Positions 48,401 through 60,011 of a stretch of 64,000 bases of DNA are shown piece by piece. Location of the stretch: assembly GCA_022606135.1 (NCBI GenBank), contig JABYQN010000001.1:2108001-2172000 (forward strand), in the 5' to 3' direction. This DNA is from Fomes fomentarius (lineage: Eukaryota > Basidiomycota > Agaricomycetes > Polyporales > Polyporaceae). The notes beneath the pieces are model-generated. The model was not told the origin of the DNA. It made no database searches and saw only the letters and a list, made by a program, of their open reading frames with translations. The position numbers and the translations under genes are program-made. Each line of letters starts with the position of its first letter. Position 1 is the stretch's first letter.

Positions 48401-51400
48401 ATCCCGATTGAGCAGGTCGAACCCTGGAACGAGATTGTCCGCCGGTTCGTTACTGGTGCAATGTCGTACGGCTCGATCTCAATGGAGGCGCACTCCACGC
48501 TTGCCATCGCGATGAATCGTCTTGGAGGGAAGTCGAACACGGGCGAAGGTGGCGAGGACGCTGAGCGGTCACAGCCTTTGCCGAATGGCGACACGATGCG
48601 TTCAGCCATTAAGCAGGTTGCATCGGGGCGCTTTGGTGTTACGTCTAATTACCTTGCGGATGCGGACGAGCTCCAAATCAAGATGGCGCAGGGTGCGAAG
48701 CCCGGAGAGGGTGGCGAGCTTCCGGGACACAAGGTGTCGACGTCGATCGCCCGCACACGGCACTCGACTGCGGGCGTGGGCCTCATTTCGCCGCCTCCAC
48801 ACCACGACATCTACTCCATCGAGGATTTGAAACAACTCATATACGATCTCAAGTGCTCTAACCCGCGTGCGCGCGTGTCGGTCAAGCTCGTCTCCGAGGT
48901 TGGCGTCGGTATCGTCGCAAGTGGTGTCGCGAAAGCGAAGGCGGACCATATTCTCATCTCTGGTCACGACGGAGGTACGGGTGCGTCGCGTTGGACTGGT
49001 ATCAAGCACGCAGGCCTTCCGTGGGAGCTTGGTCTCGCTGAGACTCACCAGACGCTTGTCCTCAACGACCTCCGTGGCCGTGTCACGGTTCAGACCGATG
49101 GTCAGCTTCGCACCGGTCGCGACCTTGCGATCGCCTGTTTGCTGGGTGCGGAGGAGTGGGGTTTTGCTACGACCCCGCTCATCGCTATGGGCTGTATCAT
49201 GATGAGGAAGTGTCATCGTAAGTCTGTGATTCCCCATGATATAGAATGGCTAGCTAAGCTTCTCGTGCAGTCAACACCTGTCCTGTCGGTATCGCCACCC
49301 AGGATCCTCAGCTTCGTGCGAAATTCGCTGGCCAGCCTGAGCAGGTCATCAACTTCTTCTACTACATTGCCGAGGACCTCCGTCGTGTCATGGCGAAGCT
49401 GGGATTCCGTACAATCAACGAGATGGTTGGCCGCGCCGACATGCTGAAGGTCGACGAGAAGCTCCGCACTCCGAAGACCGCACATCTGGACCTCAGCGCG
49501 ATCTTGAAGCCCGCGTGGCAGATGCGCCCTGGCGCTGCGACTTACCGCGTCCGCTCACAAGACCACAAACTTTACATCCGTCTGGACAACAAGTTCATCG
49601 ACGAGGCCGAACCTGCTCTCACCAAGGGCCTTCCTGTCCACGTCGACTGCGATGTCACCAACACTGACCGCGCTCTCGGCACGTCGCTCTCTTATCGTGT
49701 CTCGAAGTTGTACGGCGAGGAGGGCCTCCCGAAGGATACTATCCACATCTGCATGCGCGGATCGGCGGGTCAATCTCTCGGTGCATTCCTTGCGCCTGGT
49801 ATCACAATCGAGCTTGAGGGTGACGCGAACGACTATGTCGGCAAGGGTCTCTCCGGTGGTCGTCTCATCGTCTATCCACCGAAGCAGTCAACGTTCAAGG
49901 CCGAAGAGAACATCATCATCGGTAACGTCTGTCTCTACGGTGCCACTTCAGGCGAGGCGTTCATCCGTGGCATCGCTGCTGAACGATTCGCTGTCCGTAA
50001 CTCGGGTGCGAATGCCGTGGTCGAGGGTACCGGTGATCACGGTTGCGAGTACATGACTGGCGGCCGTGTCGTCGTCCTGGGTAGCACTGGGCGTAATTTT
50101 GCTGCTGGTATGAGCGGTGGTATCGCCTACGTCCTCGACACCGCCCACACGTTTGCGTCCAAGGTCAACATGGAGATGGTGCAGCTCGGCAAAGTAACCG
50201 ATCCCAAGGAGATCGCTGAGCTGCGTGGTCTCATCGAGGACCACCGCCATTACACCGGCTCTGAGGTCGCCGACCGAGTCTTGCACGACTTCCACCACTT
50301 GCTCCCGCTGTTCGTCCGTGTTATGCCGAACGACTACAAACGCGTCCTTGAGGAACAAGTCGCGAAGGCGAAGGAGGAGAGGATGCGCCAGAGTGTTATT
50401 GACCTCGTCCCCTCGCGCACTGCCAGTCAAGTCGACCTCGCATCCGAGGGTCTTGAGGACCTCCTGCTCCCGAAGGAGCCACTCTCGCGCATGAACCGTC
50501 CAAACTCCCGTGGACGCCATGAGCCTGCCGTCACTGATCTCGAAGACTCGCTTGTTGACGAGGCGACGACCAAGAATCGCCTCAGCAAGCTCGACAAGAC
50601 GCGCGGATTCATGAAGTACAAGCGTCTCACGGAGGCGTACCGTCCGCCACGCAAGCGGGTCAAGGACTGGAAGGAGATTTCGCACCGTCTGACGGAGGAT
50701 GAGCTCAAATACCAGTCTGCGCGCTGTATGGACTGTGGTGTGCCGTTCTGCCAGTCTGACACTGGTTGCCCGATTTCGAACATCATCCCCAAGTGGAACG
50801 ACCTAGTGTTCAAGAACCAGTGGCGCGATGCACTCAACCGTCTCCTGATGACGAACAACTTCCCCGAATTCACTGGTCGCGTTTGCCCTGCGCCTTGCGA
50901 GGGTGCTTGTGTCCTTGGTATTAACGAGCAGCCTGTCGGCATCAAGAGCATCGAGTGCGCGATTATAGACAAGGTATGTCATTTGGATCAATACGGGTGA
51001 CAGAGCGGCCCTGACATAATCGCTATAGGGCTTCGAGAAGGGTTGGATGACTCCACGGCTGCCTCAGTTCCGCACTGGTAAGAAGATTGCCGTCATCGGC
51101 TCTGGTCCTGCTGGTCTCGCAGCTGCCGACCAGCTCAATAAGGCTGGTCACTGGGTGACCGTGTACGATCGCAATGATCGCATGGGTGGTCTGCTCATGT
51201 ACGGTATCCCGAAGTACGTGTCCCTTTTGCACCCTTTCCCCGCATCGTCTTAATTTCTTCCAGCATGAAGCTCGACAAAACCGTTGTCCAGCGCCGTGTT
51301 GACCTCATGGCCGCCGAGGGAGTGGTGAGTATGCGAAAACATGATGGTAGGGCTCGTGTTGACGGTTGATGTCATGTAGACCTTCGTCCCGAGCACCTTC

Positions 51401-52420
51401 GTCGGCAAGGACGTCGACGTCAATGATCTTCGCCAGGAAAATGACGCGGTCATCTTTGCGACTGGTGCAACCTGGCCGCGTGACCTCAAGATTCCCAACC
51501 GTGAGGTTGACGGCATCCACTTTGCGATGGAGTACCTCCAGCTCAACACCAAGTCGCTCCTCGACTCTGAGCTCCAGAACAGCAACTACATCAGCGCGAA
51601 GGGCAAGGACGTCATCGTCATTGGCGGTGGTGACACGGGTAACGACTGTATCGGTACCGCCATGCGCCACGGAGCTCGGTCGGTCACAAACTTCGAGCTA
51701 CTCCCGAAGCCGCCTGCATCCCGCGGTCGCGACAACCCATGGCCGCAGTGGCCACGCATTTTCCGTACCGACTATGGTCACACGGAGGTTGCGGCGCACT
51801 TCGGCAACGACCCGCGCGAGTATTGCATCTCGACGAAGGAATTCGTAGTCGACGAGGACGGCAAGCTCCAAGGTCTCAACACTGTGCGTGTCGAGTGGAC
51901 GAAGGATAGTGGAGGTCGCTGGAAGATGGAGGAGACCCCTGGCTCGGCGAAGTTCTTCCCCGCGCAGCTCGTCTTCCTCGCGCTCGGTTTCCTGGGCCCC
52001 GAGGCGGAGGTTCTCAAGTCGATTGGTGTGAAGCAGGATGCGCGAAGCAATATTCAGACCCCACCGAACGTAAGTTTCTCTTGACACGTCTGCGTTGGCG
52101 TGCGCTGACGCGAGCATGTCTCGCAGAAATACTCGACGAGTGTTGAGGGCGTGTTTGCGGCTGGCGACTGCCGTCGCGGCCAGTCACTCATCGTCTGGGG
52201 CATCCAAGAAGGTCGCCGTTGTGCTGCAGAGGTTGACGCATGGCTGATGAACGGCTCTACGCGTCTTCCCTTCGACGGCGCCATCAAGCAAAGGGTGAGT
52301 TTAACATACCCTAGTTCCTTTGCTGCCATCCTGATCACTTATCGATTCCTGTAGACCTTCATCCCTCCGCAGAGCTCGCTCGTCGCTGGTGGCGCACAGA
52401 CCGTCCAGGTCGAGGCTTGA
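45443..52420 (+). CDS. GLT1: Glutamate synthase (GOGAT), fused alpha-beta eukaryotic type
   Basis: Converts glutamine plus 2-oxoglutarate to two glutamates with NAD(P)H, completing the GS-GOGAT route of ammonium assimilation. Ten exons close in phase: 45443..46132, 46209..46407, 46475..47855, 47917..49217, 49271..50973, 51029..51213, 51264..51324, 51380..52069, 52127..52294, 52355..52420; 2,147 residues, as in yeast. After a ~57-residue propeptide comes KDACGVGFI with the glutaminase nucleophile (C58). The FMN/synthase domain contains [26 protein letters not shown] and the 3Fe-4S motif [15 protein letters not shown]. Then follow the GXGXG beta-helix domain ([20 protein letters not shown]), the 4Fe-4S-type cysteines [16 protein letters not shown], and the FAD/NAD(P)H domain ([27 protein letters not shown]). 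The exon 1 end is less certain, since homologues carry a few extra residues there. Confidence 0.96.
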
Positions 52421-52765
52421 GTCGCCCCAAGAGGACGTACTGTCTGCAAAAGGGACATCGCTACTGTCTCCATCTCCTATCTCGTTTTGGCTTGGGCTGT
52501 TGCTTGGCTTTTATGTACAGTACTCGATCATGCGCACTGCATCATTATGAACCATCAAATTTTGTACGGAATACATTATGCCATCTGTATATCTAGCTTG
52601 TTTCGCACTCATGGCTACGTGTTCGCGTGACAAGATGTGTGAGGTGTCGACTGTCAAGGCGATGGGGCAGTAGGATGTGAATAAGAAAGTGAAGCACGGA
52701 TACATCATCGGAAACTTGACCTAAGCGTCTTATCAAAGATACAATCGTAGATGTCGACAGGAGAG
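52421..52765. other. convergent 3' region between GLT1 and ECO1
   Basis: This 345-bp spacer holds the 3' untranslated regions of two converging genes. It is T-rich on the plus strand after 52480 and contains no further gene that I can support. Confidence 0.6.
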
Positions 52766-53958
52766 TCAGATGTTACTTTCTTCCTCATAAATGCGCACGC
52801 CGCCCTTGCCCCACGCCTCGAGGACCGCCTTACCTGCGCCTGTTGGCTGGGTAAAGGCAACGTCCCCACGGGCAGGGTTCAGTGGGCACCCCAGAATGAA
52901 CGTTGCCGCAGCGACGGAGAGGAGACGGGAGGCGATCCCAAGGCGACGGTGCTCGGACGAGACGAACAGGCGTGGAATGCCCATGGGTGTAGGGAGCGGC
53001 TCGGGGTGCACATAGAGATTAGTGGAGCAGTCCACTGGGAGGAGTGCTAGTGATGGCTTGTTCTCCATTGGGTCTTGGGAGGACGTCCCCTGAAAAGATG
53101 ACACTGTGCTCTGAGAAGCGGCAGGGGTGTCTGAGTCGGGTCGGGTCTGGGATGACGAGGGTGTCGGAGAAGTGTCGACATGCGCTGATAGGGTAGCGGA
53201 CACCTCAGAGGGCCGCGCAATGGCCATGGCCGTGGAAATGCGTTGAGCGACCACACACCCGACAATCTTCTCGCGCGTTGATGCAGGACCCGGAGCAGAT
53301 AGGAGCAAGAGGTAGATCTTGCATCGACGGAGAACTGCAGGCGAAAGCGGTGGGGACGAGAGCGAGAGACGGATCGTCTCGAGGAGTAGAGCCAGCTGGA
53401 GTGCGTTGCGACCGGTCAGACTCCTAAGCGACGCGCAACGAAAGTGAAACGCCGACGTACCTTGCTCCCAATCTTGCCTCCGACGTCGGGTCTGAAGCAA
53501 ATGACGCGTCCGCGCGCGCCGTTCCGGAGCTTCACGTTGGCCTGGAGCTCCTCGACACCGGCCTTGGCAGCCTCGCGTTCCTCCTCTTTCCCCCACTCAA
53601 GACCACGCCTAACACGTGCACAGTGGGCCTTGTGCAGCGCCTCATCATCGGGCGCACCGCGGGTGTATGACAGATCGCAGAGCGGACAGGTACGGAGCGT
53701 CGGGGTGTCGAGCGAGAAATGGAGCTGGGTGAGCTTCCCCTGCTTGTTCTTAGACTTGTCATTGGGTTTCGACTTCGCGTCTGCTCTGGGCGCACGACGT
53801 GCCTTCTTGGAGGGCGTGTTCTGCTCGGTGGGACGGTCGGAGAAGGGACGCTTGCGCTTGAGCGAAGGCGGGGAAGTAAGCTCGGAAGTTGGGGAGGAGG
53901 GTAGAAGGGGCTTGCTCGACGAGCGAGTGGTGTATGTTCGCTTGATATCGACTGACAT
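52766..53958 (-). CDS. ECO1: Sister chromatid cohesion acetyltransferase ECO1/ESCO
   Basis: Eco1 acetylates the cohesin subunit Smc3 during S phase so that cohesion is established. Two exons, 53958..53461 and 53395..52766, give 375 residues. Order: a disordered basic N terminus with a PIP-box-like QGKLTQLHFSL (about 73-83; docking on PCNA), the C2H2 zinc finger with C91, C94, H109 and H112 (CPLCDLSY...HKAHC), and the GNAT domain with REKIVGCVVAQRI, a Ser/Thr/Pro-rich insertion of about 60 residues, the acetyl-CoA loop SSEHRRLGIASRLL, and the typical end DVAFTQPTGAGKAVLEAWG. The insertion is larger than in yeast. It shares a 223-bp divergent promoter region with PIG-H. Confidence 0.93.
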
Positions 53959-54181
53959 CGTGCACAGAACGGGAGGGACAGTGAGGAAGGGATAAAGGGG
54001 CAGAGAAAGCTTCGCGGAGACAATTGTGGCAATTCTGATCAGCGCGTCGCGTTGGCCTTATTTGGCTCCTCGCGCGTCAGTCACGTGCTCATGTTGTGGC
54101 ACTGGCACGGTTCAGTGTCGTCTGTCCGAGTTCTTTTGCGCCTCTTATTCTAGGACAACATCACAAGCGGCTTGCTGATGA
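53959..54181. promoter_or_regulatory. shared divergent promoter of ECO1 and PIG-H
   Basis: Only 223 bp separate the two start codons (ATG of ECO1 at 53958 on the minus strand, of PIG-H at 54182 on the plus strand). It contains CACGTG at about 54083-54088 (GTCACGTGCTC). No TATA box was seen. Shared regulation is an inference. Confidence 0.45.
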
Positions 54182-54924
54182 ATGAAACGCAACACGCCTC
54201 TGCATGGCCACCCGAACTTTACGGTTCTTGAACATTCAGCCTGGACTGAATATAGAGTAGAGGCAGCAAGTCGCAGACGTCGCACTGCCAGCGCATTCCC
54301 CACAAGCTTGTGGCGAGATGCATGTCTCGTCCTCATCCTTGCTTACTTCTCGCACACGGTAAGGATGCGCTGAACGGAGTAGGATGTGACAGCTAACAAG
54401 CCGCCTAGATGACCTATTCGACGCTTCGTATCACGGCGCTAGCAATCGTGGCGCTCGTGTACCTCCACTCACGATTCACACAAGTCCAGTGGGGTAGGTG
54501 CCACATCCGCTTAACCACACCGCGCAGTCACCCCATTTAGCTAATACTTACGTATTCAGAATCTGTGGTTATTTTCCCCTCTCTCGGAATACAATTCGAG
54601 ACCCATAGAGGTATTGCAGGAATCTCCCTGCTCGCCGCGCGCAAGTTCATCCCATGGTCATCTCTCGAGGATTTCCTCATCAATGAGGGCCTTCGCGGCT
54701 GGAACGTCCGCTACTACCTCGTTTCGATAAACCGGACTACACAAGGCGCACTACAACTTGAGGTCGCATTTGAGGTCAGAATTATAGTGCTTGTGATACG
54801 TTATACTGTTCTCACGGTTGCGAACACTCAGAACATCCTCCCTCGCTTCCCCGTCCTGCTGGAGGTATACCGCAGCGTGCAAGAAGCGTTGCAGAACGAA
54901 AGCGAGCATCGCTCAGATACATAG
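54182..54924 (+). CDS. GPI15: GPI-GlcNAc transferase subunit PIG-H/GPI15
   Basis: PIG-H is a non-catalytic subunit of the endoplasmic-reticulum enzyme that adds N-acetylglucosamine to phosphatidylinositol, the first step of GPI-anchor synthesis. Exons 54182..54358, 54409..54493, 54560..54774, 54832..54924; 189 residues, the family length. Visible: HPNFTVLEHSAWTEYRVE at the N terminus, two hydrophobic segments (DACLVLILAYFSHTV and STLRITALAIVALVYLHSRF) forming a membrane hairpin, and the PIG-H domain ESVVIFPSLGIQFETHRG, FIPWSSLEDFLINEGLRG, WNVRYYLVSI and LPRFPVLLEVYRSVQEAL. All exon phases close. Confidence 0.92.
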
Positions 54925-55090
54925 CTAGCGGGAGATCGACGACGAACGGGCGGACAATAAATACAACTATGAGGTACTTTAATAGGATGGGTGGGATAGT
55001 TCGAGATCGCTCAACCAACTGGCAAGTCGGCTTCTGTCATGAAATGCGAAACCGCATACGTATATCATCATCACGGCTTCTTCTCATCGC

Positions 55091-58000
55091 TCACTGATCC
55101 TCGCTCTCATACGCGCTCAGGAGGTCATTGTAGCCCTCGTCATCGCCCTCGACAGCAGCGCTCTCGCGCTTGTGCTTCGTGTCCCGCTCCGCGGACACCT
55201 TCCGCCTACTCTCTGTCGAGATCTTGCGCGTCCGACGCTCAGTCGAGATCTTCCGTGTCCGCCTAGGCGTACTCTCGCCCTCTACAGAAGTTCCAGACGT
55301 CTTCCTCACCCTCCGGCTTGGCGAAGGGGGCATGATCATCTGCTCGTCAAAGCTCCCCGCACGCGGCGTCGTCGCTTCATGGTCATGTCCGTCCGGGAAG
55401 TCTACGCCCAAAGTCTGGCTGGGCGCCGGGGGCGTCGGCTCCGTGGAGCTGCGCGAGTTGCGCAGGGACTGCAGTCGCGGTGGGAAGCGCTTTCTGCGCA
55501 GGTTCGGGTTCTTCGACTCCGGCGTGGACGGCTCCGACTGCTGCTCTGAAGTGGTGGTCGCCCTCCGGGTGATCGTCGCGCTCCGCCGCGAGAGCTTGTT
55601 CTCGGGCGCGGGCGGGACGAACCCAGTGTCAGTGCTCTCGCTGAGCACCACCGACCCGCGCTGGCGCTGGGACTCGGGGTGCTTGACTCGCACGTCTGAA
55701 AACCGCGTCGTGTCTGCATCCGGAGTCCCTGGGGGAGGGGGAGACGGGATAGTCGTAGGCGAGTCGGGTGCGTCTATGCGACCCCAGCTTCCGCGTGCGT
55801 TGTCCTCTGGGGCTGAAGAATCCGTAGGAGGGTCGTGATGCGCCTTGGGCGGGGTCGGTGGGCTGACCGAGTTCCTCGACGACATGCGCCTGGACGCTGC
55901 CGCCATCGGAGAGGGCGACTTGTGGCGGTTAATTGGGACAATCCTACTGGCACCGCCGTCAGAGTCCACGCCCGAGCCATTGTCTCCCCTCCTTGGGCGG
56001 TACGGCTCCGACGGAGACAAGGACGAGATCGACGACTGAGAGGCGCGATGCGTGACTGATGGACGCTTTGCACGAACAGACTCGGCCCAGCGCGAGTCGG
56101 CGGAGGGCGATATCGGAGAACGTGCTGGGCTGCCGGTCATGAGAGAGGACGAACTGAGCAACAGCGGCCGTGGTCCGGCCGAACCGCGAGAAGGAATGCT
56201 GTCTGGTAGTATAAAGTTCGATAACGAGCCGCGCATACTATCCCTCCCAGCACTGAAGCCGGAGTCAGAGACAGGGGACGCTTGAGCGCTGCGACTGATC
56301 GGCGATGCGACCAGGATGCTGTCCCTCACGGGCCGGAAGAAAGCTGGTCGCGGGGGAGGAGAGTAAGCTTCCGATCTGTCGGGGATGGGCACAGAACCAC
56401 GTTTATCATCGCTCGCCCTTCGCGACGAGGTCTGCACAGTTGTAAGAGAAACACTTCTGCTGTGGTCCTGGGCGGACGAGATGGAGGGTGCGGAATGAGA
56501 TGGCGGTAGTGGGGTTAAGTTGTTCGGTGAGGGCTCGTTACTGCGCTTCGTCCAGGCATCGATAGCCTTCACTCGCCAGTTGGTAGTGACTTTGGACAAG
56601 TTCGCGGCCGCGTCCGAGTCCTTGAGCTTCTCCGCGTATCCCCAGAACATAGACTTCCCAATCGACGCAGCATTAGCCACAGCCTCTTTAGGCGGCACTC
56701 CCGGCGCAAACTGGGATGTAGGTAAAGGCGAAGGCAACGGAGACGGAAGAGGTGAAGCGGCGGGGCTTGAAGCAGGAGAAGGAGCATCCATAGCACTCTG
56801 ATTTGTGATCCCTCGCCATACCGTGTTGGCCAACCGCGACGTCAGAGTGGACTGTGCACCTTGTTGCGGATGAGCTTGGGGCTTCTCCTCCTCGTACTCA
56901 TCCGAACTTTCCTCTTCGCTGTCAATCTCTTCCTCCGGATGCGAGTCGAGTCCCGACGAGAAGCCTTTCCACACGGTCTCGCGGAGACGACCCGCGAGGC
57001 CGACCGCGGAGCCATTGCTCTTCGAAGCACTAGGAGTCGCCTCCCGTTGAGAGGCTAGGTCGAAGGCGGTCTGTAGGACCTTCTCGATGCCACCAACGGC
57101 TTCCAGTGGATAGCGCTGGAGAAACGCCATACCCTCGATGAAGGCTTCCTCAAGTTCTCGGTCCCCAAATGCATTGGAAGGGATAGCAGCAATTTCGTCT
57201 CCCCACAGGTTCTGCGTCTTGCGGTGTGCCCGGCCGAGCCTGAAAATAGTTTGTGAGGGTATTTCGAAGCCGCAGCAACATGACAACATACTGCAGAAGC
57301 GTCCCCCGTGCGCTCAGCAGCATACTGGCGCAAACGTCCACGAGGTAATCTAGCTTCGGGTTCTCATCGCGTTGCCGCATGGGGCGGGAGAAGATAGCGT
57401 CCCAAGCCATGAGGACGGCCGGGAGCGGCAGCGTGTGAGTCAACAGCGGAACGAGCCAACGGCTATAGTGCTGGTGAGCGCTGGAACATGCCGTGACAAC
57501 GATAATAGAACATACAAAGAGTAGTGCGGCAGCCCAGGGTCAAGACCCTTGGTCGTCTGAGGACATGTACGTCAATACCACCTCATTGGGAAGAGAAAAT
57601 CGTTGCATACCAAGTCGTCGGCGAGTTCGGGGTCTGCCCACCTCAGCCTCTCGCTCAGCTTCCTCACCCAAGTTGTGCCAGTTTGCTCATCTTCCAGCTC
57701 GGAGAATTCGCCGACCATTGACTCAAACACCCAGAATGTGTCGGCCTCCACATGAGGCAAGTTTTCTGTGTCAACTTCCTCAACCAGAGCAGCATAGATC
57801 GGTATCAGAAGTGAGCCAATCTGGGGATAGCGGTTGGCTGGATTGAGACATGAGTGAATATACAGCAATCGGAGCAGAGCAGATGTGTGCTTGTTATGTG
57901 CGCTAACAGAGCTATACGGCCTTGATGGCAGGAGCGTAGTCGACAATCCAGAGTGCGTCGATGTCGGAGAGTCGGGCACCTGCAGCGAGATCTCCGGTGT

Positions 58001-59623
58001 ATTGTCCTGACTTGTGCGTGTCGTCGGGGAGGGCTCTTCCAGCCGCACCTCTGGCGTTGCATCGAGCCGGATTTCCGGGGTCGCGTCGAGACGGATTTCC
58101 GGGGTGTCGTTCATTGACGGTTCTTCTGCTCCCGAGTCTCCCGCATCCCTTGCACGGATAAGACGTAGCCGGATGTCCAGGTTTCCAGCGCACTTGATCC
58201 TGACGTCTTCCGGCGCGCCTTCTTCCAAGGGGCATTGAGGGCAAGATTCGGGTTCTTCCTCAAGGGTGACCAGAAGCCCAGGAGGAATCGTGGATATGTC
58301 ATTGTAGACGTCTAAGATAGATTGGTCAGATGGTGACAGCGGCTCTGTCGGTTCCGGTAGAGAGGCAAGGGGTTCGAGCAATCGCCGCACAAGGTCCTGT
58401 ACGAGCATGAGCCGACGGCACCGCATGAACACGCACGAAAAAGGACGCACGTAGTAGTTGTCCCTTTGTGTCTGAGCCTCTTTGTGCCATTTTGCTTTGT
58501 CTGGGGACAGGGTGCCGAGCAGCAGTCTACCTTTTTATCAATACATTTACGTACGGAGCATATCGCGATCCTCTCACCGCCATACGCGCGGACGCAGCCA
58601 TGGGGGATGCGACGGCAGGCCTGCACCCTGTTCAGTCTCGCTACCTCGCGCTCGATAGTACCCACGGACTCACCATGTGAACACAACGACCGGAGTTGCG
58701 CGAGGTCCACCACGGCCTCAATTTCCGGGTCGACGATGGGAGACAAAGAATTCACCCTGTCCAGTCAAAACGTTCAAAACTCCGACGCACGACTCGATGG
58801 ACACAACGAAAACACACTTCTGTTCGGGAGATAGGTCGGGCAGCCAGCTGATGTTGTTCGCACGTGCGATTCCATGCAGGTAATGGTCCAGTCTTGCGGC
58901 GGTAGGTGGGGGTGCGGCGATTGCTCGGAGCACCTGCGTTCCCCCGCGTGAGGTGAGATGAGAGTAGAAGAGTAGAGCGAGTCGTTTCTCACCCTCACGG
59001 ACACGTAGTTGTCTTGGTTCTCCAGTGCGGAACGCGTAAAATCGGGGCCCAGCGCGTGCATGAGGAACTCTCGGACATTGTGGAGGTCTGTATGCCGAGG
59101 CACGGTCAATCCGGCGGACTTTCTCCAACGAAGGCATTAGATGCAATAGACCTTTCGACTCGATATGCAGACCGGCATAAATTATGCTTGAAGCAGCTTC
59201 TGTTACAATAGGGCTGGGCGTGTCACTAGCCCCCGGGGGTAGCGTAAGCACATGGGGTAGCCGGAGCGGAGGACGGAGAACGGGATGGATGTCGCACGCG
59301 CACCTTCGTTCCAATTCATGCAAGTGCCCAAGAATGACGCCGACGTGCATCTCCAACGTCTGCAGCAGGTCACTCCGCACGTCCTCCCTCATCAACTTCT
59401 GAGCCTTCGCCCGCGCGAGCGCGATGCTCCCCTGTTGCAACAGGGTCGCGATATCCCTCTGTGTAATCTGCGCCTGGGAATCCATCCGGTCCTGCAGCTG
59501 CCCCAGTCGCTGGGCGGTGAGCCGCAGCTGGGCCTGTTCCGATCCCATGAACGACCTGCATCTAGCAGATACATGTACAAGACACACCTTGACCCGCCCG
59601 GGCTCCCATGTAGTAGCAGTCAT
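55091..59623 (-). CDS. IST1 domain - RabGAP/TBC domain fusion protein
   Basis: Twelve exons on the minus strand close in phase: 59623..59588, 59533..59304, 59225..59152, 59087..58993, 58933..58818, 58756..58674, 58620..58578, 58526..58451, 58396..57611, 57556..57516, 57480..57292, 57239..55091; 1,305 residues. Residues about 5-185 are an IST1 domain (GRVKAQLRLTAQRLGQLQDR, DIATLLQQGSIALARAKAQK, TLEMHVGVILGHL, EFLMHALGPDF), the regulator of ESCRT-III and Vps4. It runs straight into a TBC domain: SPIVDPEIEAVVDLAQLRSL, PPWLRPRVWRLLLGTLSPDK, DLVRRLLEPL, ALLRLLYIHSCLNPANRYPQ, FWVFESMVGEF, LPLPAVLMAWDAIFSRP and LDYLVDVCASMLLSARG. The remaining ~650 residues are disordered and S/P/R-rich. The TBC part has no ATG of its own (the frame there opens with GTG). 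The IxxDxxR arginine appears replaced (NDIST), while YPQ is kept. Two separate genes is the alternative. Confidence 0.8.
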
Positions 59624-60011
59624 GTTGGGCGTCTCCGCAATTTGAAGTCCAACGGAATGGGGCAAGTGACGGGATTGGATAGGTCAACGATGATGGTTCA
59701 AGGAGTATCTGCGTCAGGACATGAGCCTGTCGACCCGGAGGAGAGTCTCTCGAGGAGTCTGCTGGTCAAGACCGAGTGTCGGGTGAGGATGAGCGTATTC
59801 AGAGAATCCGCGCACGTGGCGGAAGACTGGCCTCTTGTCACGGTGTGGCGCCGGTGCCACTTCCAAAACGCGGCATCACAACTTCTAAGTAACTCGCAGG
59901 TATCGCCAGATGCCGTCAAACACAAGTGACATTCCCATTAATCAGAGATGTATCCCATGAAACAAGGCATGCAGCGTGAGGAATGCTATAGATACAGTAG
60001 TACTGTCTACA
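59624..60011. other. spacer between two minus-strand genes
   Basis: This 388-bp stretch holds the promoter of the IST1-TBC gene and the 3' end of the membrane-protein gene. No further gene is supported; minus-strand frames here are short. Confidence 0.5.

Noticed and set aside
46899..51585. Several long open frames antisense to GLT1 (up to about 245 codons)
   Set aside because: They are shadows of the highly biased sense codons; no introns, motifs or starts support them.
58312..58755. A separate TBC gene starting at about 58755
   Set aside because: The first codon there is GTG, not ATG; the exon is preceded by a perfect acceptor and joins the IST1 exons in phase.
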